In this document: piece by piece, positions 1 to 10,860 of the stretch
Layout: every line of letters begins with the position of its first letter
Position numbering within the stretch: position 1 is the first letter of the stretch
Origin: Symsagittifera roscoffensis
Lineage: Eukaryota > Xenacoelomorpha > Acoela > Convolutidae
Assembly: GCF_963678635.1 (NCBI RefSeq)
Contig: NC_087071.1
Location: 8,355,842 to 8,419,841 of the forward strand
Length of the DNA stretch: 64,000 nucleotides
Reading direction: 5' to 3'
The notes under the pieces: model-generated
Database searches by the model: none
Told to the model about the DNA's origin: nothing
Seen by the model: only the letters and a program-made list of their open reading frames with translations
Translations under genes and position numbers: made by a program

Positions 1-875
1 CACCTTCTTTCAAATTCAATTTTGAAAAGTCTATTTGACGTTGTCAAAATGCAATGAAATTTGGCGTGGTGAACAAATCGACAATACTGGTCAGATTTGT
101 TCCGCATACTTTACAGCGTAACATCAAGAATTTAGCCGTAATAACACGTACAACAAACATAAAACTTGGTATTTTGAAAAAGGGAAACTGGAAAAGAGCC
201 CATTTTGGTCGACCTAAAAAAAGGTCGACAAATTTTTCAAAAAGATTTTGAAATCCGCCCCTGATCAAAATCGAGAAAATCCGAGATCCGCCCCTGATCA
301 AAATGCATGGCTGATCACGAGAAGGTTAAACTAACTCAACATATGCAATCAAACGACAAAAAAAACGCATTTGTGTGATGGTTGTGGAAATTATGTGGGG
401 GAAAACAGCAAAAAAAAACTATATATATCACAAAGAAAACCGATGCAACCTAAAATAGGTATAACTGCTTCGTTTTGGCATGTTCTAATTTAAAGTTTTG
501 CTCTGTTTTATAAAATCAATACTATTTTCTAATTTTAACTTTTCGTTTTCACTTTTCATTTTTTAAGGAGGTATGACCAAAATTACCACCAAAAATAAAA
601 TGATAATAATAAGAAACACAAGGCTGATATCCAGATGCTTGGGACTGCTTGGTTTTGGCCTGCGCCATATTGAAAGTCAGATTTTATTTATGTAATTCGA
701 TTTACTGATTGTGGCCGCATTTTATTTATAAGCCTCCAAAATAATTTTCCTCTTTCGGCATTTTTTTGTGTGTTGTGATTGCCAGGCTACAAGATTTTTG
801 ACGTTTTTTCTTTTTTGATGTCAATGACAACATTTTCTAAATTACACATAGAAAATGTTTTTGTAGATAACTTAC
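1..875. other. AT-rich edge region, no gene recognised
   Basis: No convincing coding exon is seen. The sequence lies downstream (minus strand) of the membrane-protein exon at 876-1268, so it should be intron or hold later exons of that gene. A short direct repeat, centred on ATCCGCCCCTGATCAAAAT, occurs twice at 251-304. A 39-codon minus-strand frame near 575-695 starts with ATG but has no clear splice context and is not called. Confidence 0.5.
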
Positions 876-1268
876 TGCAATTTCTTTCCGAGACACCTCT
901 ACCTTCTCAATCCTGCTGGATATATTTGCTAAGTCACTCTCGATTCTCCCAACTTTGATTGAAAAGTTAGCCATATCACCCGCAAGCTTGTTTGAATGAT
1001 AGGTTAAATCACTTTCAACTCTCCTAGTTTTGATTGAAATGTTAGCCATATCACCCTCAACCATGTTTGAATGATAGGTTAAATCACTTTCAATTCTTCC
1101 AAGTTTGGCTGAAATGTTGGCCAAACGGTCTGCAAGCCGAGCGAAGCTTTCCGTTATACGCTTGCTGTTGTCATCGTTCACTCGATTGGCTTCAGTGTGT
1201 TGTGCCTTGATATTATTTGTTTCGTTGGATAAAGAATTAGTCCGGAGCATAAGAATGATTACCAATGT
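876..1268 (-). CDS. Exon 2 of a type II membrane protein: end of membrane helix plus coiled-coil stalk
   Basis: This 393-base phase-0 exon (131 codons) follows a TTTTTTAG acceptor and ends at a GTAAGT donor (intron side 875 downward). It opens with TLVIILML, which completes the membrane helix begun in the exon at 5435-5872. The rest is a predicted extracellular alpha-helical stalk. It has about three 25-residue repeats of the type [LM]AN[IF]S-x5-R[IV]ESDLTYHSN, each with an N-x-S sequon that could be glycosylated. The layout (cytoplasmic tail, one helix, coiled-coil stalk, further exons) is that of C-type lectin-like or scavenger-receptor-like type II proteins. No lectin or collagen domain is visible here, because the 3' exons lie below 870 or outside the window. 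The splice join is inferred from matching phases and the continuous helix. Confidence 0.72.
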
Positions 1269-1689
1269 CTAAAAAATTGAAAAGAAAAATCAGAAGAAAT
1301 AAATTGCCTGAAAATTATCATTAACACTGGGCGTCTAATGCAGGCTTAAGACAATAACACAAAATTGAATTATCTTCAGTCAAATGTCGCATATATTTTG
1401 TTTCTTTTATTTAAGAAAAAGTTTGACAGAATAATTACTTTTCATAAACGTTTATTAGATTTATTATTGTTGCTTGAAAACGCCTACTTTTTTATAATAC
1501 TATTTTTGTTGATATGGGTTCAAGTTTTTCCATTTAAAGCATATTTTAAACATTATTTTAAAAAAAAAAAAAACAGTTTTTGAGTGCATCTTTTGTTCAT
1601 TTTATAATCCCTCGCACTAATAATTGTTTCGTGTCGCTGACATTGGCAAAAAGTATCTTTTTAAAAAAAAAAAAGACCATGGATCATAA

Positions 1690-2660
1690 TCGATTATAGT
1701 GTCGTAACATGGTCAGCATCTATAAAATATAAAATAATCTATTATAATCCATTAGAAATGGATTACAACCATAACATTTTTTTATGTCAAAATATAAATA
1801 TATTATAATCAGTATATTTAATTATGCTAACAAAATTCATTATAATCGATTATAATTGATTATAATGGATTTTTTCGAGGGGTTGTTCTTGAAAACTACA
1901 ACAAATTTTTTTCGAAATTATCTCATTTACTGTTTAGTGCAGTTGCTGCGTACATTTCATAAAATGTTACACACTAAACTTTATATATTTTTTGGTGTTA
2001 TTAATTCTGATTGAAGCCGCCAGTTTAATTTATCCTTTATCCCCCAACCCCCATTAACCCCCCTCTTACTTCAACCCCACTCCAACTTACTTCACTACTC
2101 AGTTTACTTAACCCCCTCCTAGTTTTCTCTACCCCCTTTCCCCAGTTCACTTTACAACCCCCTCACCTCCCTGCCAGATTACCACAACCACCATTCGCCC
2201 CGCCTTATAGTTGAACACAGGGGGGGGGGGGTTTATTGGTAGACTTAAGGGAGGGGGTTAATGGTTGATACCCTCAGTTTACCGCCCCCTCTCTAGTTGG
2301 GGGAAGTAGAAAAACTTGAAGGTTGACCTTGAGACATGGTATTTAGTAAAAGAATTGGCATACACTTTGCAAAAAAATGTATTCTAATCAACTATAAAAA
2401 ATATAATGGATTTTATTTTTAAAAATAACCGATTATAATGGTGTTGGCTCGGTACTTGGCAAAAATAATCGATTTCAGTGCCAAAAGTTATGGATTATAA
2501 GCGATTATAATGGTTTATAAAAGATTGTTTTTTTTCCAAAACAACTGATTATAATGGCAATATAATTGGTTTCGTCGTCTGAGTTTTACATCTTTAATAG
2601 ATTGAAATGGTTTATTTTTGTCTCGGAAATCCATGATAACCGATTAGAATCCATCGGTGC
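1690..2660. repeat. Dispersed GATTATAATCGATTATAAT-type palindromic repeats
   Basis: Many degenerate copies of a palindromic word of the form (GA)TTATAATCGATTATAA(TGG) occur. Examples are near 1690, 1740, 1843-1873, 2395-2445, 2463, 2493-2520 and 2550-2570. Isolated relatives appear at about 15003 and 23310. There is no coding sense. It looks like an expanding AT-rich simple or cryptic repeat inside the intron. Confidence 0.6.
2035..2310. repeat. C-rich tract followed by G-rich tract
   Basis: From about 2035 to 2180 the plus strand carries many CCCC runs spaced by short AT words. A run of at least ten G at about 2220-2231 follows, then further G runs to about 2310. The two halves are roughly complementary, and each strand could form a quadruplex or i-motif. 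No gene is implied. Confidence 0.6.
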
Positions 2661-3774
2661 TCGGTGCGAGCTGACTTGTGCTCATCGGTTTTTGTTTTTT
2701 AATCAATTTAGCAGATTCAGGCTTATGCTTTTGATTTAAAAAAAGTTTTTTTTCGAATAACAGGTCAATAAGCACTTCCATACCCGGCAAAAGCTTCTAA
2801 ATTTGTCAGAAAATTTACAAATTATCTAACCAAGGTTTAGTATTTTTGGACAAGAAAAATAGATTTCTTATCTTACATTAGAAACAAACTATTTCAATAG
2901 AAGTCTAAAATCAGTTGAACGCTCTACATTTTCATGCTATATCTGTTTATTATTTCGTGTATACACAATAGTCGTAGCTTTAAGATGCGAACTATCGCAC
3001 GTGTCAACAAGTGTTAGTTTTCATTAAATTGTTTCGATTTTCAGCGGTTGTGAGTTGGTGGCTATTGTGAGCGTCTACCCAGAATGAGATTGAAGATTCA
3101 AATCCCAGCAGGATAAATTTTCTGACCAAAGAAACTTAAATTTAGCTTTTTTATGATCGAAATTGAATTGGAAACATATTTTTCTTTAAAAAAAGTTCTG
3201 AAAACTTCATAGAGAATTCGGGACAGCAAATTGATTACAAAAAAAAGTTTTTTTAGTCGGAAACAAAGTGTTCGGTACGGCATTGAGTTGACAGTTTAAC
3301 TATTTTCAAAAACTGTTTCCAACAACGGTTCTCCCAATTTTTTTTTTCAAAATAACTGTTGCATGGAGTTTGATAAAACTTCAGTTTGCCATTTGGTACT
3401 TGTGGCATTTTACATGTAGTCAAACATTCGATATCAATTTTTTTGACTTTTTTGTTCGTTTATCGTTTTTGAGCACAGTTAACTCTACACTACAGACTCA
3501 GAAACAATGGAACAATACTGAAAGCGGACTGAAATAAGTTTGTGTCTATTTTAAATTTTTGATTCCAAGCAGGAGAAAAAGTTAATAATTTTTTTTTGAA
3601 TTACTACGAGTTTTAGCGACTTTTAAAGAAATCATACATATCTTATGAAAAAAAATGGGAAGATCAAACCAGTCATCATGTATTTCACAAAACAAATTGT
3701 AAGTTGAACAAATATCCGCCCAAAAGCTACTTAAAATTGAAAAACGGGGATTTTCAAAGTAGTTTCAAATTGTT

Positions 3775-4985
3775 ATCGACTTTTATTCAAGTCGACCAAA
3801 TTGATTTTCCAAACTCTGCCTAAGCACTAAAAAGACTTTTTCAGCGGCGCTGGCAATTCTTTTGACCAAAAAAAACAGGTCAAAGAAGGCGTTTTTATGC
3901 TTTCATGCTTTTTTTGGAAATTTGCGACTCGCTCCTCCCTCAAATTTAATACATATTGACACCATAGGCGCCTCTAGAAAAAACTTAGGGTCCGTCAGCC
4001 AAAATTGGAGATCTCAAAAAAGTACAAAGAGTGGCTTTTTGGGTCGGCAGGGGGTCGAATCGCTGAGGGAAACAGCGCGTTCGCCTCCACCCCGCCCCCA
4101 TTAATCCGATGGTAAGTTGCATGAAAGCTGAAAGTGTGGATATCATTTCCAATGTGCCCCTGGCCTAAATAAGAAAAACCATTGCTTTTTTAATTTTTGA
4201 AAACAAATTTATATATAATTTCTTCCTTTCGTTTTGTTTCTTTCTTTTTTCCACTAATCAACAACTTCCCCCTTTTTTTTCTCAACTTAATGGTTTTATA
4301 TCCCGTTTTTTGCCTTATTTTAGTTTGTATTGTTATTTATAAAAAGCACGCAGGGCAATATGTATCTCCAAAAAAGGAATAGTGTCGGTTGAAAAATTAG
4401 GTTTCGTTCTATAGGTTAGTTTACCTGAATGGGCTGCTGGTTATCGACATATCAAATACTCTTATCTACTTTTTTTAGTCTCAATTTTCTGAGTGCGGTG
4501 AAGGTAGTACCACCATTCCATAGGCTCTACTGTATACTGAAGCCGAAGATTTCCTGATTATCTTTTGCTGAGGGACCAGAGCTTTAGTCAGTGCTATATA
4601 TTTTTTCTATAGCATAGTGTCATGGTGCTGATTTTCCCCAAAAACGTCCCATCTGTCATCTCCGGGTTGAAACTATAGTACAGTATACCAGGCGCCCAGG
4701 GTTCTCGAGGGGATGGTGCGGGTTTTCGTAAAAGTTTCGGAAATTTTGTTGACCATTTTTTTAGCTAGATAAAATTGATTTTATGCTCTCTCACCAATCA
4801 CTATAAAGACCCTAATTGACCAAAGTTTCTGCGCCGCAGACAAACTTTTGAAAAAACGGGCCAAAAAAGGCGTTTTTAGGCACTTTTTGAAAAAAAAAAT
4901 GTAAAAATTGATATAGATTGGTGCCAAGAGCATCTTTAGAAAAATGAGGCAAAATGCTGCTCAATTGGTAGCTACAACAATATAT
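3775..4985. repeat. Pair of diverged direct repeats (about 3775-4015 and 4745-4985)
   Basis: The two stretches share the same order of words: TTGATTTT with a run of AC-rich sequence, CTGCGCCGC/CAGCGGCGC, a GACCAAA word, AARGCGTTTTTA, a poly-A stretch, then ATTGACACC/ATTGGTGCC and a CTAGAAAAA/TTAGAAAAA end. They look like two old copies of an unclassified dispersed element within the intron. No coding frame is conserved between them. Confidence 0.4.
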
Positions 4986-5434
4986 GTTTTAAATATTTTA
5001 ATTCAGCATTTACTTTCTTCTTCTTTTCTTTCAAGTAAATTTGGTTCCTACTATGTACTTTTAGATAGTGTCACTTGGTTGCAATTAACACACCTTAGCA
5101 CAACTCTCCCTGATCAACCGTAGTGAAACTTTGACCTACTACGGGAAACTCTTTGCACACGAAAACCCAGTGGGCTGGTGTAATGATGTCGTGTCTAACT
5201 ATGAAAATTCGGGTCAAGTTGATCCCCCCTAAAACGCTCTATGGTGTTGGGATGTTATCTTATTGGTCCAAAATACATAGTAGCCCTTTCTTTAAAAATG
5301 ATCAAAGTGTGTTTGAGGAACACTGTTCAATGATGGTCAAATTTGTCATCATGAATCTCAAAAAATGGTCGCTCAAAGCTTCAAACATCTTGATTAATTC
5401 CTTAGTTAATTCCATAGTTTGAAATTGTACTTAC

Positions 5435-5872
5435 TGTCAAAACAACAACGGCAATCACCAATGCGATCATCATAGCCATGAAACATTTCACATGCCAATT
5501 ATTCGGTTGCAGCTCTTTGTCTTCCTTTCGTCCGCCGCTGCGCTGAGTAATCGCCGGCTCCTCGTAAACATACTTGCTACCGGAAACCTGCTCATCTTGT
5601 TCAATGTTCGTCGACTCGTCGTATAAAATATCTTCTGCGTTGTTACCGGAAGTCTGATCGTCTTGTTCAGTGTTCGCCGACTCGTCGTAAGCAATATCAT
5701 CTCGGTTGCTACCGGAAATCTGCTCATCTTGTCGAAAGTTCGCCGACTCCTCATAAACACTATCTTCTCGATTGTTACCGGAAATCTGCTCATTTTCACT
5801 GATGTATATGTTTGGTTCAGTTAAATGAAATTGAAAATTACCATCATCAGTTGATGTGCTGAAAGATACCAT
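5435..5872 (-). CDS. Exon 1 of a type II membrane protein with repeated acidic tyrosine motifs
   Basis: Reading from ATG at 5872, the exon codes 146 residues and ends in phase 0 at a perfect GTAAGT donor. Upstream in-frame sequence reaches 5947, but the first clean start is the M of MVSFSTSTDDG. Residues about 27-105 hold four repeats spaced 22 residues apart (Q-[ITV]-S-G at 29, 51, 73 and 95). Each is followed by an acidic tyrosine motif: VYEES, AYDES, LYDES, VYEEP. Residues 130-146 (CFMAMMIALVIAVVVLT) start a membrane helix finished by the exon at 876-1268. There is no signal peptide, so the N terminus should be cytoplasmic. The Tyr-Glu-Glu motifs resemble SH2-binding or internalisation sites, which is inference. 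Family not recognised. Confidence 0.72.
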
Positions 5873-6298
5873 TTGCGTGTTTTTTTTATTAGTTGAATAT
5901 ATTTTTTCAATTCGATAGTTAAGTTTGTGTATAACCACTGATATCAAGAACTGCGCTTATCTATAACTTTCGTTTTCTGTACAAGTGCTCAAATAATTTC
6001 AAAAACGCTTAATGATCTGGCTTTCTACAAGGCTTATAAAAAAGCAAGTTATACATTCTGCAAGAACATCATAATACAGTCAAACTACTTTTTTGGCTCT
6101 TTTATCAAATGCGCTCGAACTATAAATATCTCCGTCGAGTTAAAACTAGTTATGCGTACTTTTATCAAAAATTACATAAATATCTCTGATTGTATCAAAT
6201 GTAATTTAAAAGTCATTTATGAAAAATGCATTATAGAAATCTAATTGGCACTCACATGCAGAACATTAATTTCTCTAGCTGAGTTTTTTTGCAGTTCT
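5873..6298. other. Upstream region of the membrane-protein gene
   Basis: AT-rich sequence between exon 1 (minus strand) and the pseudogene at 6299. It should contain the promoter or 5' exons of the minus-strand gene. I see no unambiguous TATA box or other site. Confidence 0.4.
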
Positions 6299-6679
6299 CA
6301 TCTAAGCCGAAGAGGTTGTTTTGTTTCTGGCATGTTAGGGTACTGCTGATAACCCCCAAACTGGGTACGGAAGCGATTGCTGCTGCGAACTTTGATGAGG
6401 TTGGTTATAAGACTGACCCCCTGATGGCGGGTAAGAATTTGGGTTCGGTGGGTAATTATTGCAGGCCCCTGGATACTGTCCAGGTGCTGCTGATTGGTTG
6501 GTGGATGTATACATGGTTTGTATCGGTACCCTTGTTGAAGAGGGGGAGGGGCTGTCAAGTTTGGGTTTTAGTGGTTGGGAGCATATCCAGGTGGGGTGGG
6601 GGCTAAATAGGATGGACTGGTTGAGTCATCGGGGGTGGGGGAGGTGTGATTGTTTGGCCCGGACTCCAATTCGGTTGAC
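6299..6679 (-). pseudogene. Broken Pro/Gln/Tyr-rich protein, low-complexity tail
   Basis: The minus strand from a possible acceptor (GTTGTTGAG, exon from 6679) encodes a proline-, glutamine- and tyrosine-rich sequence spread over two frames. The pieces are STSPSYLAPTPPGYAP, an in-frame TAA, then TAPPPLQQGYRY. A frameshift leads to QYPGACNNYPPNPNSYPP and SYNQPHQSSQQQSLPYP, and another returns to QFGGYQQYPNMPETKQP. Composition is continuous across three lesions, which argues for one former coding sequence. Such PPGY/YPP-rich tails occur in annexin A11-, LITAF- and RNA-binding-type proteins. No folded domain is present, so the family is unknown. A polymorphic or mis-sequenced exon is the alternative. 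Confidence 0.4.
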
Positions 6680-7270
6680 CTCAACAACAAACAAGGCCAT
6701 TTAATTTGCATGAGGTGTACTTTGTTCGAGGCATAATCTAAAAAAAAAAAATTAAATAGTTTTGAAGACAAGATAACGTGGGAATAATTGTTTGTACGCT
6801 GTTTTGAACCCGCAGAACTGAATCCCTAAAAATTTTCTGGACTTTTAATTCGTTTTACGGTTTATTTTTTTACAAAAAAGCAATCCTAGTTGACCAGGAT
6901 AGGCTTCCAACTCAGCAATCTTGAAAATTCTTATTGGAATCTCGCAAGATTGTTATTCATCTGAAAGAGTTCTTTGTAAGATGTTTTAAAAAAGCCCGAA
7001 AAACGTTCAATGTTGGTCAAAAAGAGTTTCATCTTTTCTAAGGCTGAATCTGTTCTCATATGATGTGCGGGTAAGAAAAATCGCACTCTAAATAATGTGC
7101 AGATGAAATATTTACATAGAATCCATGAAAGATTTTGCGCTTGTACACTTTTTTAATGATGCATGCAAATTGAAAAGGGGATAAAAAGAAAATGAGTGGG
7201 GGCTCTGTTGGAAATTAAAGCCTGTTTCACGTACCTCCAAATGCCCCTGAATAAAGTGGTCCAAAGGGGT
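6680..7270. other. Non-coding stretch before element A
   Basis: AT-rich sequence in which I recognise nothing. The element A LTR starts at its right end. Confidence 0.4.
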
Positions 7271-7531
7271 TGTCATTTGGTCAGATTGGCAAGGTATTAT
7301 ATTTAAGTTTACAGTTAAGCTCACTGCGTTGAGTTACGCCTTTTGCATTTGAACTGGTCAATTTAACTTGATGGCGGTTGCATCGTGAAGCCGATGCCAA
7401 ACCAATTTAGAACCTGAAATAAAGAGTTTATAAACCAGTTGTCTTTATTTATGATCTCAGACGTTATTATTATTGGTTTACCAATCCGTTCGGATTCAAT
7501 AATAATACCGAAAATACCTACGGGTATGACA
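7271..7531 (+). repeat. 5' LTR of element A
   Basis: 261 bases, TGTCATTTGG to GGTATGACA. It aligns along its length with 13907-14171, sharing for example CTCACTGCGTTGAGTTA, TGGCGGTTGCATCGTGAAGC, CCGTTCGGATTCAATAATAA and ACGGGTATGACA. AATAAAG near 7420 is a candidate poly(A) signal. Confidence 0.85.
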
Positions 7532-7549
7532 TGGCGCAGCCAGCAAGAT
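7532..7549 (+). other. Primer-binding site of element A
   Basis: TGGCGCAGCCAGCAAGAT starts directly after the LTR. TGG at the LTR edge is the usual complement of a tRNA CCA end. I do not assign the tRNA. Confidence 0.7.
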
Positions 7550-8640
7550 TCACCAAAAATCCGCTCAGCAATAAACCGTTTTCGCAAAAAGCATCAGCGG
7601 AGCCTCCTCTGAAACGAAACAAGTGATCTGCAATCGTGGAACTGGCCGTATTCGCAAAAGACGGAATAGAGTTCCAAAATTTGCTACGTGAAAAACCGGA
7701 AGTTACATCATTTACAGAACCAATCTTAGAATTAGAAATACAAGGAGAAATTGAAGCACAACGAAAAAATAGAGAAGTTAGAAACCAAGAAAAGAACGTA
7801 GCTTGGGAACATAGATGTCAAAAAATTAGAGGAAAGGGTGTTATGTGTAATTCAGTAGTCTGGGACGAAACGGATGCGAGATTAAGAAGTTATCTATTCC
7901 TCTGCTTTAGGCACGGAAGGTCAAAGACCAGTCCAACAAAAATGACTTGGGTTAAACATCCAAGCAAACAACAAAAGAGTTAAAACAAGCGCTGGAAGAC
8001 TTATTTACAACACAAAGAATTTTAGCATTCGAGTGATATAATTTTATCTGCCGTAGGCATTGAAAAAACGAAACACTCGAACAATTCCACGCGGACCTGG
8101 TAGAGTTACCCTCTCGCGCAGACTGTGGAGATACAGAAGACGAATGAGTTGGTGATATGTTCACCGCCACATGAACAACCAAAAAACTGCTGAGGAATTG
8201 TTAGCCGAAACAAGAACATCTCAGGAAGCATATGAATATGGAATTGAACGCTTAAAGGGCATCAAACAAAGTAAAACCATGAAATCGGATTCAATCCGTC
8301 TACGACAATTAAACCAGAACCAATGGGTTACATCCAACACAGAGGAGGTGGGGCGGATTTTCAGCAAACTTTGAAAAGAACAATAGAGGAAAATACCCGC
8401 GGGGAAGACAAAACACACGAGGAAACCAACATAGAAGTTCACAGAACAACACTCCTCAAAAACAGTGTTATAAGTGTGGAAAACCATTTGGCCCTAACCA
8501 CCTACAATTATGCCCAGCCCGGGTTAAGATTTGATCAAAATTCGCAAAATGGGGTCACTTTGCAAAAATTTACTGCTCAGATAAGGTGAATTTCCTTCAA
8601 AATAAAAAAGAAAAAAAGAACCCAGAAACAATAATGAAAA
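7550..8640 (+). pseudogene. gag: Element A gag remnant with CCHC zinc knuckle
   Basis: This is a degraded Gag (nucleocapsid/capsid precursor). A frame from about 7636 carries the capsid-like stretch SVVWDETDARLRSYLF, matched by SFGWDEADAKFKSYI in element B at about 16945, so the two are homologous. Near 8462-8580 a CYKCGKPFGPNHLQLC-type zinc knuckle can be read, split over frames with the flanking FAKWGHFAKIC. At least three frame changes and several stops separate the pieces. Its role in a live element would be RNA packaging and particle formation. Assignment rests on position after the primer-binding site, the knuckle and the match with element B. Confidence 0.6.
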
Positions 8641-9340
8641 TCATTCTCACGAAACAGAAGATGACGACCCAGTAGAATTTGCCGACTTCTCAACAAAAAA
8701 CGAGTGCGAAGAACTACAAAAAGATAGCTTCTCCGTGTTAGCAATTAAAGATGCATTTGAAATCAAGCACACCGTAAAAATAAGCAACGAGGATTTAAAT
8801 GGTCATTTCGTGAAACTCAAAACAAAAACAACTGATATACTTGCCATCGCGGATTCAGGGAGTTCAATGTTCTTTCTGTTGAAGCAACAGAGCGACGACT
8901 ACAACAAAACGTCAAATCGACCCTTTTTGAAAACATCTCACCGGAAGATACGGCGCAAAACCTAGCTTGCTGTAATGGAAAGGTTTTCATTAATAAGGGA
9001 CGACTGATTCTGGCAATTGAATCAGGGGTGGACAACTCAATCAGCCCCATTTATTGTGGTGGACGACCAAAAAAATCCAAGAAAAACCACAATATCACCA
9101 GGTCCTAAACACAAAAGAAGAGGATAAATCAAATCCAGAAATAAAACAATGGGTAAAAGGTAATTTCGCCCAAATATGCGTTAGAATTGGAAAAGCAAAA
9201 TCATGTCAGGAAGACACAGTTCATCCCGGACGTCACACCCATCCAACAGAAGGGCCGATGCGTCCCAATTCATCTGCGAGAAAGGGTGCAAAATGAACGC
9301 AACAAACTAATAGATCAGAGAAACAAATAATAAAACTGGA
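8641..9340 (+). pseudogene. pro: Element A protease and pol N-terminal remnant
   Basis: A frame from 8735 to 8965 includes TDILAIADSGSSMFFL, which fits the D-[ST]-G active-site motif of a retropepsin. The usual flap and ILG motifs downstream cannot be read in one frame. After 9054 a further frame precedes the RT start, and the end of this stretch (AATAATAAAACTGGAT) is the point where the palindrome is inserted. The equivalent part of element B encodes a VDDQKE and IVGTSFPK stretch. Several frame breaks make it non-functional. Confidence 0.5.
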
Positions 9341-9504
9341 TCTTTGGGTCTAGCGCCAGTTTTACTGTTTGGTCCTTGTTCACTGTTATCACAATCGGAC
9401 TGATGTATTATATGTCTGAACACGTTCAGACATATAATTCATCAGTCCGATTGTGATAACAGTGAACAAGGACCAAACAGTAAAACTGGCGCTAGACCCA
9501 AAGA
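9341..9504. repeat. Nearly perfect 164-base palindrome (81-base arms) inserted in element A pol
   Basis: Left arm 9341-9421 and right arm 9424-9504 are reverse complements with one mismatch seen (GATGTATT against GATGAATT), separated by two bases. The outer ends read TCTTTGGGTCTAGCGCCAG and its complement. In element B the same place in pol reads on without it (about 18535-18560, GCATTGGATTCAAAGAATAA), giving an empty site. No clear target duplication is visible. It could be a fold-back MITE or a palindrome made by template switching. Confidence 0.85.
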
Positions 9505-10860
9505 AAATTATGGTCAAACTTATTCAAAAAAACAAATATAAGATGCCAAATATCGAGATTTATTACTAGACAACATCGCACAAACCATAAATTCCGACAA
9601 AAAAGATCGAATTTTGTTCACATCACTTGATTTACGCTATGCTTACTTACAAATCCCGCTGGATAAAGAGACGAGAGAACAATTCAACTTCAGCCTCATT
9701 GGAGGCAACGTCACGGGAACATATCAATTTCAAACTGGATTCTCCGGCCTCACGGATGTTTCGACCAAATTTCAAAGAGCAATTGATCTGAATTTATCTA
9801 ATTCTAAAAATACAAAAGCGTATCTAGACGATATATTGATCATCGCAAAATGTTCAATAGATAAACATAAATAAACACTAGAAAAAGTTCTCCGAAGACT
9901 AGACGAAGAAAACCTCGCGATATCATTGAATAAACCTAAGTTCTCAGGCAAAAAAATGAATGGCTTGAGTTCCACATCAACAGCAAAGGCAGAAGACCTT
10001 TAACGAGGAAAGCAGATGCCATCGAAAAGCTCTCCCCGCCTAAAACGAAAAAAAAACTGAAAAATTTCATGGGTTCATTACATCAACTTAAAAGATATAT
10101 CCCACATTTGGCACAAGCTGTTGCGGCAGTACGTCGGAAAGACAATCAAACACAAATTATTAAACTGGTCGGTTGAGCATGAATCCGTCTTCCAAACTAT
10201 CAAAAGGCTAGTCGCTGAAATTACTCAAAAAATAAATTTTGACCAAAACTTGAAACACGTGTGGCAAGTGATGCCTCTACAAATGGTTTAGTTGCAGCAC
10301 TAGAACAATACACAAACGTGCACAAATGAGGGGTATGTAGCTATAGCGCACACGTCAAGGTTCCTAAATTCTTTAGAAGAAAAATATTCAGTAAATGAGT
10401 TAGAACTCTTGGGGGTCGTGTGGGCGATAGAGCACTTCAAATACAATTTATACGGAAACAACTTTACAGTCATTACTAATCATCAAGCTTTGATCAGTGC
10501 ATTAAACGCCAGCGAACGATCTAAGACAAGCCAAAGTAGACTCCCAGGATGGATAGATCAGTAAATCTCTTTCAACTTTGACATCAAACATTTGGCAGGC
10601 AGTAAAATGGGATTAATTACTATATATCTAGAAATCCAGTTGGAATAGAGTACCACCCAGTGAGTACGATGAGGAAATTGTTAAGGCGTAAATCAACTCA
10701 TTTGTTAACAATCTTGAAACGATTGACAACTTATCTTTAGACCAGTTAGCCAATAAGAAACTAGGGCCCGTTCGGCTGATCAAAAAACGCGAGGAAATTG
10801 AAAGAACAAAAATAGGGCAATCCAACGATCAATTGCATTCCAAACAATTCATTCATTGAA
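9505..10860 (+). pseudogene. pol: Element A reverse transcriptase and RNase H remnant
   Basis: The frame 9614-9874 holds RT fingers and palm: SLDLRYAYLQIPLDKETREQ, then YQFQTGFSGLTDVSTKFQRA and the catalytic YLDDILIIA. RT thumb remnants follow to about 10250. RNase H pieces are readable around 10255-10560 (ASDASTNGLVAALEQ, then EKYSVNELELLGVVWAIEHF), matching the Ty3/gypsy D-A-S and Y-S-x-x-E-x-E-x-L signatures. Stops and frame changes are spread throughout. In a live element this enzyme copies genomic RNA into DNA. Homologous RT sequence is partly kept in element B. Confidence 0.8.

Larger units (their letters stand above)
1269..5434 (-). other. 4.2 kb intron of the type II membrane-protein gene
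   Basis: The interval runs from a perfect GTAAGT donor (5434 downward) to a TTTTTTAG acceptor (ending 1269) on the minus strand. Both flanking exon ends are phase 0. It holds AT-rich palindromic repeats, a C-rich/G-rich tract and a diverged pair of direct repeats, annotated separately. No internal exon was found. T-rich plus-strand frames inside it (1365-1583, 4197-4382) are composition artefacts. It is much longer than the roughly 50-base candidate intron at 22628-22674. Confidence 0.6.

Noticed and set aside
1365-1583. Open plus-strand frame rich in Leu, Phe and Ile
   Set aside because: It lies in a T-rich stretch of the intron and ends in a poly-A run. Hydrophobicity is due to base composition and no splice or start context supports it.
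4197-4382. Plus-strand frame with membrane-like segments
   Set aside because: T-rich low complexity between two diverged repeats, with no paralog or splice context.
5488-5799. Minus-strand Arg/Thr-rich repeated frame
   Set aside because: It is the out-of-frame shadow of the tandem repeat in receptor exon 1.
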